The notes under the pieces were generated by a model. The model did not search any database and had not been told where the DNA came from. It was given only the letters and a program-made list of their open reading frames with translations. Of a stretch of DNA of 64,000 nt, positions 54,761 through 64,000 are shown piece by piece (within the stretch, counting starts at the first letter, position 1; each line of letters opens with the position of its first letter). Made by a program: the position numbers and the translations under genes. This stretch comes from Halocafeteria seosinensis (lineage: Eukaryota; Sar; Bigyra; Bicosoecida). The stretch lies in the NCBI GenBank assembly GCA_001687465.1, contig LVLI01000208.1:62001-126000 (forward strand). Direction: 5' to 3'.

Positions 54761-55309
54761 ACAAGCAAACGAGGTTCTGATACGCCGTGGTGAGTCGGCT
54801 CTATAAGTGTACCAGCAAGCAGCAACTACGCTACCTCAATATTTCGTCATGAACAATTAACCCGGCTCTCTAGGCCTGCTGCTCATAAGTATTTCATCAG
54901 AACCATGTTTCGTGGGTTGGCGAAGCAGAGTTCCCGACTTCGAAACCCACATGAAGAGACAATGATTCTAGCCGGCTTTCGAAAGAGCCATCAAGTGACC
55001 AACAAGTCCCAGGAGAAATTTAATACATAGTATTCCTACCTTCTTTCTTCCTTCCATGGCCCCAAATATGCGTCATATTGCCAGGAAATCTGTCCAAGGT
55101 GCTCACGGCACTGCAGCGCCGACTCACCAGCGGGGAGTATTCGACCTAATAGGGCCTATCATAGTGATGCGTTGAGTCATCATTGTTATAATATGATTTA
55201 TTCCTACTTATTTAGCTATTTGATACCCTAGTGGGCTCTGACGCCTAATAGCTAGACGAAATTCTGTCTATCATTCACCCCTGAAGCTGTCGTGTCCGCA
55301 GAGCATAGG
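54761..55309. other. Intergenic spacer between the tandem paralogues
   Basis: A 549-nt gap without supported coding sequence. No Kelch-like remnant of the upstream paralogue was visible here. Confidence 0.4.
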
Positions 55310-57373
55310 ATGATTTCGAGGTATAAAGGCCTTTCCATATTGTCCCTTGCGCTGATTCTACTCGGGGGTATTACTGGCGGCACTGGCGTCGAAGTAAATT
55401 TTCGCTATATCAAATGGAACATAACTGAAAGAAGGAGTGGGGTCGACTTGGGTGCGGGCTGCATTCTTGGAGCTTGTGTGCAAGCCTCGATATTCAGATT
55501 GAGACACCAAAATCACGAAATTTCATTGCATAGTTTCGAGAATCCCGGAGGAAGTAATCATGCTGGTGAAGGACCCTCCAATTTAGCATCATATGCTAGC
55601 ACTAAATGGGTGGATGAAAATTTCGGAACCTTGGGGAGCGCGAATGGGGAATCAATCATCATTGCTGAGGCCGGAGACGGACCAACCCACAAGTTTGATA
55701 GCTACGAGTGGTACACAGCCAATGATTTCGCCGGAAGAGATCCAAAGTCATGGACGTTGCATGGTAGCGATGATGAAGAGACCTGGGTCCTTTTAGATAG
55801 CATCCGCGGGTTCGTTTCTCCAACCGCTCGTTACACTCGGGCTGGTACGTTTCCTCTTACAACTGGAAGGCCAACGCCTTCGAGAACTCCTACGGGGACC
55901 TCTGCCTCGAATTCTGCCAGCTCCTCAAGGACTCGAACCTCCACCAACTCCGTCTCCCCAAGCAGCAGCTCCAGTGTAACGCCGAGCTATACGAGTTCAC
56001 GAAGTGCGAATCCAAGTGGAAGTGCAACTTCTTCCCCTAGTAATACAGGGAACCCCACACCAACTAGGACGCGTTCAAGCACTGCTACAGGCAGTACCAC
56101 ACCGGGTAAAACATCCACACCAACTAACTCCGCTAGCGCCACAACACGAATTCCCTGCTCTCCTACTACAATTATGCCAGAATCAAGTAAGTCACGATGA
56201 CATTCAATGAAAAGCTGAATCAATGCAGCATGACGGAACCTTGTGAATTGTTCTGTTTATTTAAATGCAGAGACTGAGATATGCTTATTGAACAAATTGT
56301 CGTTACACTCATCGGCGGGAACAATAGAGCAGTGGAACTTTGACCATTGGGACGGTTTGTCACTTGAAAAGCAGAGAGAATTTCTCGTTTTCCAAGGAAA
56401 ATTTCCTACGACTGACGAGGACTCAATACAGTGGAAGTTGTCCATGTTTGACAAGTTGTACTACCACTTAAAGAAGCGTTCCGGATATGCTTTGTTTGCG
56501 ACGAGTAACAAGGTTTGCGTGGTTGGAGGTCTTGAAGCTTCGAGAAATAACGAACGTTATCATTACGAATATACGAACGACGTTTGTTGCGCAGAAGTGC
56601 AGAAAACAGCTTGGTGCACAAACTTCTCAGAAAGCACTGTTCCCCCACCTCGAGGATTCTCTTCTTGGTGGTCAACAGAGCAAGGGCATTATTTGTTTGG
56701 GGGCCAGGCTCCGTTTAATGCGAATGGAGATTACGGTCTTCTAAACGATTTGTGGGAGTACGATATTGAGAAGTCAAAGTGGTCAAGACTTACGGATGGT
56801 TCTCTCTCTGTCTCTAGTCCTTCCACCAGGCGCGACAGTATCACTTGGGAGGCCGAGGGAGTGCATTTATTGTATGGAGGCTATGGAGCATACCCAGGAG
56901 AAATGGAGCCACAGCACTTGGCCGATCTCTGGCGACTGAAAATTATTCCCGTGTGCAAAGGAGGTGGTCATAAATGGATGAAACTGTTACAGCATTCACT
57001 ATCCGACAAGTTTCCGTCACCGAGACGACTCGGTGGAGCAACAGTAATGAACTCTATAGCGCTGATGTTTGGCGGTGAAGGCAAGGGCGACGGTCGAAAA
57101 GTTGGCCGACAGTATCTTTCTGATTTGTGGGCCCTCGAATATTGCAACAAGGAACAAATTTGGGTATGGAAAGAGTTGCCGCTTTCTGCTGCCACCAGCG
57201 GTGGCTTTGGAGGCCGTGTAAGTTGCCTATTGACTGCCCACAACGTCAACATGAACCCCAAAGTGGTTATCACTGGAGGCTATGGATACCGACACTGCTA
57301 CTCTTCGGTAGCCGAATGGCAAGCGGATACATTGTCTGTGTTGCTAAGCTTCAACGATACCAGTAACTATTAG
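55310..57373 (+). CDS. Predicted secreted discoidin-like / mucin-like / Kelch-propeller protein
   Basis: Exons 55310-56186 and 56271-57373 give 659 residues. The ATG at 55310 is followed by a clear signal peptide (ISRYKGLSILSLALILLGGI). Residues about 30-170 form the F5/8 C-like domain (VEVNFRYIKWNITERR, FENPGGSNHAGEGPSNL, ASTKWVDENFG, RDPKSWTLHGSDDEETW). A Ser/Thr/Pro stalk of about 110 residues leads to Kelch or galactose-oxidase-type blades: KVCVVGGLEAS, HYLFGGQAPF...LNDLWEYD...W, LLYGGYGAYPG...LADLWRL, LMFGGEGKGDG...YLSDLWAL. The whole architecture suggests a cell-surface or extracellular-matrix glycan-binding protein. There is no C-terminal membrane segment. The exon junction is phase 1 with an 84-nt intron. 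Confidence 0.8.
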
Positions 57374-57538
57374 GCGCGTTAAAGGAAAGTATCGTTCGAG
57401 GGAGGAAGTAGCAGGAAAATGCTTCTTGTTGCTTCTTGGATATGAACGTATATCGAGTCTATACAGAACGAACCCCTATTACACTTATTGTAGGGAAAGT
57501 GAAATACCTTGCATATTCATATTTTTGTGGTAAACCAC

Positions 57539-58909
<1,371 letters not shown>

Positions 58910-59707
58910 CCTTATTTCTGGCGTGTATGACGTGGTGCCCGTGGTTCTGTGGGATTGAAGAACGAAGGTCTACTGTCTGTTCTACGCTAGAGAAAACGCC
59001 ATATATGTAATGGATCTCAGACGTACCTAACTTTAGAGACAGTGTACTTGCGGATTTCCAACAGGAGTGCGCACTCCGTGAAACAGAGAAAAAAGCAGCT
59101 TGTGTGACAAATCTGCGTATGTGCATGAAGTACTAGCCTTTGCCGCATCCCGCAACCTGCAAGTTCAATGGGTATACCGTGTTACGGTCCGTGTACGCGT
59201 GTATATCTCCGCACCACTTTCTGCGACCCGCGGATTCCACAGAGAGAATGTATGAAAACAATGCGGTACGTGTCTGGGTATACTAGGGAAGCCCAGAGTG
59301 GCCGGAATACTTAGCTTCCCGTGTAACTTCGCAAGGTTGGAAAGATTCCGTACCACTAGCAGTGCAGTGAACATGCGTTCCATCCATTAGACTTACAGGA
59401 AGTTGCTAGACTATGCAGCAGAACCTACCTGTAGGTGGTGGTCACTGTCTATTGGTTTTTGACGAAACTATCAACCAACATACCTACTTGTATTCGAATC
59501 CTTTGGGGTATCTCACCTCCCTTGTAGCAACCTACCATGCAGCTTTGTACCCAGCAATGCAGCCTACCGTACGGCACGATGTTTTAGGGATACAGCCCTA
59601 AACATGAAAACGTTTCGTGGATTGGTGCTGGCGGTCCATGTGTCAGCGCATCAGCTTCGGCCTCATTACCCACCTGCACAGCTATGCAGCACCCAAGCTT
59701 AAAGTTC
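58910..59707. other. Intergenic spacer
   Basis: About 800 nt between two minus-strand genes. Only short, unsupported frames are present. It should contain the promoter of the oxidoreductase and the 3' UTR of the PG-rich protein gene. Confidence 0.4.
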
Positions 59708-62062
59708 CTAGTTTCCTGTCCTCTTCCGTGAACGCGTAGGTGGCAAATCTTGCATCTGGTGGTACGTCCGGGGACTGTGTCTAACGTTATCACTGACTGA
59801 TCCGAGCTCTACAGCTCTATAGTCTATTTTGTGGAGAGCCGCTTTCAACGACCTGTAAACTCCAGAATTTACATGATCTCCGTCTTCATGGAGACAAATG
59901 GGCACGGGAGCTATATAGGGAGCTAGGTACGTTACTTACGTATCTCTCTCGTCTTGGAATCTTGGAGCGCGGGATTGCATGGAAGGTGTGCCATGAGGGC
60001 TACTATCGTGTCTGTGTGGGAAACAAGAGCGCCAAGGAGTTCCGGTAAGAAGCAGAAAAAAATGACGCCAGGCACGGATACGAATACACGCACTTTTCTT
60101 CCGGCTCCTGATTCTCTTGTTCTTCTGCGTCTTCCTGTGGACTGGGAGCGCTCTCTTTCGTACCGGTCCCAGAGGAATGGATCAATCTCGTATCGTTTGC
60201 CAGATATACCCTGGGGTCGATCAACCTTTTGGCCTTCGAGTGCTTTGCAACAGCTGCATACTTTCTAGATGACTTTTGTATCGACTTGACTAGCGTCATT
60301 TTATCCCCAGTGTTTGTGTCATAGACCTGATCTGTTCCACTGCGTGGTGCTTCCGCGCTTCTATCGGTCTTGCTTATGTACGCCGGCTTATGTAACCATT
60401 GTTGATTTTCTCTGCGCAATCGAACAGGTTCTTGGTACACTAATTTTATTTTTGGACCTAGATGAGCAGTAACATACCTATCAATGTCGAATGTGCTCCG
60501 CTGTAGTGCTTTCGCCTGACCTCTCTTGTCGAAGCGTTCTGACTTGGATAGTGGGAGAGTCGTCGTTCTCGGTCTGACAACGTTGTCAGCCGAACTGTAG
60601 TCGTACGATCCTGGCCCAAGCGCTTGGCTTGTTCGTGGTCTATCCTGCTGATCTCTATGAGTTTGGCTTTGCAGAGTGCTCACATTGTGTGGAGATCGAA
60701 TAGTAGCTGTCGCAATGGATTGTTTGTTACTGCACACAAATCTTGGGCATTGTCAGAATAAAAAGGAACACTCTATTCGTCGAAAGGATTCTTACCCAGT
60801 ATCTGTGTCGTAATAGTCGAGTTTGAGCAGCACTCGGCGAAGCGCTGGATCAACATTCTTTGCCGTGTCTTGTATCTTAGGTTCAGTGGACTGGAAGATG
60901 TAGGCATATGGATGACCTTCTGTTTCGATTTCGGTTGCAATTGTTTTATAAGGACCAGAGTCCACATTGTATGTTCCCGAAATGTTATTAAGAGCTTCTC
61001 TTAATCCTCTATCCTCGGTACCGGGCGCAGCTCCTAATCTTGACGCTCTGCTACGCATTACTGAATATTTTTGAGGCGACTGCACTCCAGAGTCCTCACA
61101 CGTATCAGGTATACTTTAGCAACACAGGTGTCATACGCTCATCGTACCTCCAAAGTACTGTTTGCCACAGATTTCTTTGATGTCTTCTCCAAGTCATAAA
61201 TGTTATCATTCGCAACTGCTCGCTGCGACCTAAACCGCGCGATCTTAGAAATGAACGTTTCAGGATATCTGAAGGTGCATATGGACATTTCGGAAACAGT
61301 AGAATGAAATCTCTAAAAATCAGGAATCAGGACGGAGCCTACTTGCCTAGAACGTGGTCTGTCTTGCACACCATGGCAACCAGGACCAAGATGTTCTTCT
61401 CCTGTTGTTTGAGGACGTTGGAATCTCCTAGAAGCGGTGCGGACATTATGATAAGCAAGAGGTGACTGTTCTATGGTAGTTCCAATATCGGCTTTGTGTA
61501 AAACGTTGGTATTGTAAACTCGATCAAACGCTGGTAGTGGTGCCCTGGAGCCGCAGAGACCAATTGGTTCGGTACCAGATCTTAGGGCAGATGAAACGAC
61601 AGGTACAGTTCAGCACGTACGTTTTAGGTCTTTCTCTCGAGGAGTAGAGTTGAAAGTAGGTCAAAGGCGAGCTTTCTACTTCCGCCCCCACGTCTTTTTT
61701 CGGTCCCACTTTGTCATAATTGTATACAGCATCTGCAACCAAAATTCAAACCGACATCATCGATACTTACAATATGCTTGCCAAGTCGGTAATGATAAAT
61801 CTGTCAACTTACCTGTAGCGGGGCGTTGAATCTTGGGGAACCTTGATGCGTGAGAACTGAAAGTGGCATATTTCCGCTGCGTTCTTTGAAGTTCTTCGCC
61901 AATATCTAATTTCGTGCTCGGAACGCTTGTCGGTCGTGCACGGTAGTAATCTCCCCTTCGTCGACCCGATGCCGAAGAGGGGGGCCTCCCGGCTCCACCT
62001 CGGCTGCCGTATCGACTTTTTTCAGTAAGAAGCAAGTCTTCCGTCGATACCGGAGTGACCAT
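59708..62062 (-). CDS. PG-rich (SHIPPO/STPG-like) repeat protein, probably ciliary
   Basis: Eight exons in coding order: 62062-61813, 61732-61621, 61544-61347, 61268-61148, 61079-60796, 60729-60094, 60011-59940, 59852-59708; 605 residues. Weak repeats recur: an acidic/Gly start, an SP-aromatic element (ESSPLTYFQ, EQSPLAYHNV, ESPQKYSVM, RHSPRTYHQM), then a small-residue-RF motif (SSHASRFPK, RTASRRFQR, SRASRL, SRAPRFQD). PG elements such as EEHLGPGCHG and ALGPGSYDY resemble sperm-tail PG-rich repeats, which line axonemal microtubules. The last two exons were found by noting that reading on from 60094 loses the repeat character while splicing restores SRAPRF. The intron 61269-61346 uses a GC donor (AG/GCAAGT). 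I do not recognise a named orthologue; ciliary function is inferred. Confidence 0.7.
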
Positions 62063-62532
62063 GTTCGCCCGAGACCCACAGAACTATTCACTCAATAACT
62101 CTAATTCCGCGTCAGTTTGCTAGCAATACTCCTACTATGTTATATACTAAAATGCGCTCAAAAGTACCGATAAATAACTAAATAAAGGCACTTGTCCACT
62201 TGTATGTCTTCCTGCGACTGACCTGTTTACGCGCGCGAATTCGTCCACACACACCACACGAGCCTATACACGTCGATCCCTGCAGACTTTTCGTGACTTG
62301 CACGCGCATTACAGTTGGAATGGGACAACACAGGGTTGATGTCCGGTACTAGCTGTATGGACGTCGTGAGCATCCATACTCGGCGGCTTGACTCATATCT
62401 GCGCCTCAACGGACGTGTTCTGGGTCGCAAGACGATCGCAACACATGCATAAGCGAATTGTGCCAAATACTGGGGTTCAGGATAAGGCGATTGTTAATGG
62501 GTTGCTCCGAATAAAACAGATAACTATATGTT
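62063..62532. other. Intergenic spacer
   Basis: A 470-nt gap between two minus-strand genes, with no supported feature. Confidence 0.4.
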
Positions 62533-64000
62533 TTATTTTTTTGACTTCTTCTTGGACTTCTTGGCGGACTTCGGTCTTCGTATGACCCCGTTTTCCAGCC
62601 ATTCTTGAGATTTTTGTACCTCTTTTTCATGCTGACGAATTCTTTCTCGTCGCTTCTCCAAGTCTTTCTCGTGGCGCTCTTCAAATGTTCCCAACTTTTC
62701 CTGCAAAAGAATAACCTCACATGAATACCGACGGATGTTGCGATTGTGCTATGTTGAGCATGGACTTACAGCATATTTAGGTCCAACGTTCACCTGGGGC
62801 TTAAACGTATACACTGGGCTGTTTTCAAGCATCTTTTCCAGTGCTTCATTTTCCTTCTGCATAGTACGACGTTGTAGGTAAACAGTTTTCTCAGAGCAGT
62901 AGAACACTCGTATCACAAATGTATCCGTTACCTTAGATCGCTTCTCTTTGTCTTCCTCCATCCTATGGAAGAAGTCATCTCGCACCTCCTTCTGTACATG
63001 GGGAGCAATGAGACATCGAAAATGAAATAATACAACCTCATATGATATATGTGGATGCATAGAACCTACCCAGTTCGGCTGATTAAACTGTTTAGTAATT
63101 GTCTCCTTGGTAGTAGGGTCAATCTTCTCTTTCCGGGGTCTGCGTCTAGGGTGAAGACTATAGCTACCGACAATTAAGCAAATCAAGACCACATACACTG
63201 GAATTACTACGCCTTCTTCCCTGCGCTTTCGCAGGTTTTCCTCTCTGTCTCGTTCAAACTTTTCTAATCGCTCAAAGAAGTCGTTTGCCACCTTTTCCTG
63301 AATAATTCACCGATCGAACAAACAAGGGAGATCGGGGTGACAATCACTTGTTCATACAGCACAGCGATAACCAACGTACCCATGTTTTGCCCTTCTTCTC
63401 TTTTGTTCCTCTGAACTTTTCCAATTGCCTAGCCTGCTGTTGCAAATTTATTAACCTTTGTTTCTCCTGGTTTTCCATGCGGTCCAAGAAGCTCTGATGT
63501 CCTTCTGATTGCTTTATCTTCTTGATGGCCTGTATAACCGTAAACAATGTCAATACCCTTGCGTTTTGTTCCTCAGGGGCACGCTTAGAGGAGAACGTAC
63601 CCGCTTAGAAGCTTTCGACATGATCGGTGCGAACAGGCAATTGGTTTTTTCACTTTCCATAGCGTACTTGTCTTTCGGTGGCTGACTTAATTCAGAAAGC
63701 CTGTTTAGTGCGTCCTGTTCGTTGAGGATACAAAATATATCGACTTAATGAAGATATTATCTGTCTCGGAGAACTTACATGATATTTCTGTTTCAGCGTC
63801 GTATTTTGCAGTATCTCTTCCACGGTTTTATCTTCATCGCCAGAGAGTGTGTCATCATTGTACTCAGAAATCTCACCACGTGCAATCCGTGCTGAGTTGA
63901 CAATCTTTTCAAATTCCGGCCCTGTGGCTCTCACTCTTACTGAGTTCGGCACGTCATCCCTCGAGGGTGGCTCAGGAATAATGCGGAAACTAGCACCTGC
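62533..64000 (-). CDS. Repeat coiled-coil protein, 5' end cut by window edge (unrecognised)
   Basis: Exons in coding order: 64000 (open) to 63779, 63714-63601, 63529-63380, 63297-63197, 63139-63070, 62991-62932, 62856-62770, 62700-62533, giving 323 residues in the window. The protein is charged and helical. It repeats a short module of Phe-x-x-Arg followed by Glu/Arg helix: FLDRMENQEKQRLINLQ, DFFERLEKFERDREENLRKR, DFFHRMEEDKEKR and GTFEERHEKDLEKRRERI, largely one per exon. It ends in a Lys/Ser-rich tail. Such layouts occur in several ciliary and basal-body coiled-coil proteins, and the adjacent gene looks ciliary, but I cannot assign a family. The intron 63140-63196 (57 nt) is the least certain, as the frame also reads through it with a hydrophobic insert. 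Confidence 0.7.

Noticed and set aside
53532-54764. Minus-strand 410-codon open frame
   Set aside because: It is antisense to the Ser/Thr-rich mucin stalk. Repeated TCN/ACN codons rarely give stops on the other strand, so the length is an artefact of composition.
61080-61094. Upstream acceptor (GAG) for exon 5 of the PG-rich gene
   Set aside because: In frame, but gives a 53-nt intron with a weak acceptor; the CAG acceptor before 61079 gives 68 nt and places the SPQKY motif as in the other repeats.

Overview
This is a nuclear segment from a compact eukaryotic genome. Genes lie on both strands with no operon logic. Most multi-exon genes are cut by very short GT-AG introns (about 57-116 nt, usually 62-90), and start codons and splice junctions can be fixed by keeping family conservation and reading frame together. 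The organism builds motile cilia or flagella: there is an outer-dynein-arm assembly factor (DAW1), a calmodulin/spoke-associated axonemal protein (CFAP91) and a PG-rich ciliary-type protein. It also has two AP2-domain proteins and a SOS1-like Na+/H+ exchanger, which points to a flagellated protist, probably of an algal or alga-related lineage. I cannot name the species or prove photosynthesis from this window.

Layout. 1-5.0 kb: DAW1 (minus, running off the left edge), a lipase (plus) and an ASNSD1-type asparagine synthetase-like protein (minus) whose stop codon abuts that of the lipase. 5.3-9.0 kb: a Na+/H+ exchanger with a cyclic-nucleotide-binding-like tail. 10.0-11.6 kb: the U1 snRNP 70K protein with a Pro/Gly-rich N-terminal extension. 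12.6-18.1 kb: an AP2 protein, CCDC174 and CFAP91. 19.1-20.9 kb: a type II membrane glycosyltransferase of the chondroitin GalNAc-transferase family. 21.1-26.4 kb: ASPM (ASH, CH and IQ domains). 26.7-31.9 kb: a 1,710-residue double-cyclase membrane protein whose two catalytic halves are in the reverse order to animal adenylyl cyclases. 33.0-37.5 kb: a full-length ABCB transporter. 38.0-41.9 kb: a basic, probably mitochondrial, coiled-coil protein, ribosomal protein uL23 and an alpha/beta hydrolase. 42.1-47.5 kb: a 1,165-residue AP2 plus Cys-rich (PHD/ADD-like) finger protein and a bacterial-type sirtuin lacking the zinc cysteines. 48.2-51.6 kb: a TPR/ankyrin protein. 53.0-57.4 kb: a tandem pair of predicted secreted discoidin-like/mucin-like proteins, the second carrying a Kelch-type propeller. 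57.5-64 kb: a prostaglandin/alkenal reductase-type NADPH oxidoreductase with a 27-nt microexon, the PG-rich ciliary protein, and a repeat coiled-coil protein running off the right edge.

Functionally the window mixes flagellar assembly and structure, spindle organisation (ASPM), splicing (U1-70K, CCDC174), ion and solute transport, cyclic nucleotide signalling and cell-surface glycoproteins. No mobile element, CRISPR array, rRNA or convincing tRNA was seen. Exon models were built by eye; where totals are given, the exon lengths sum to a whole number of codons.
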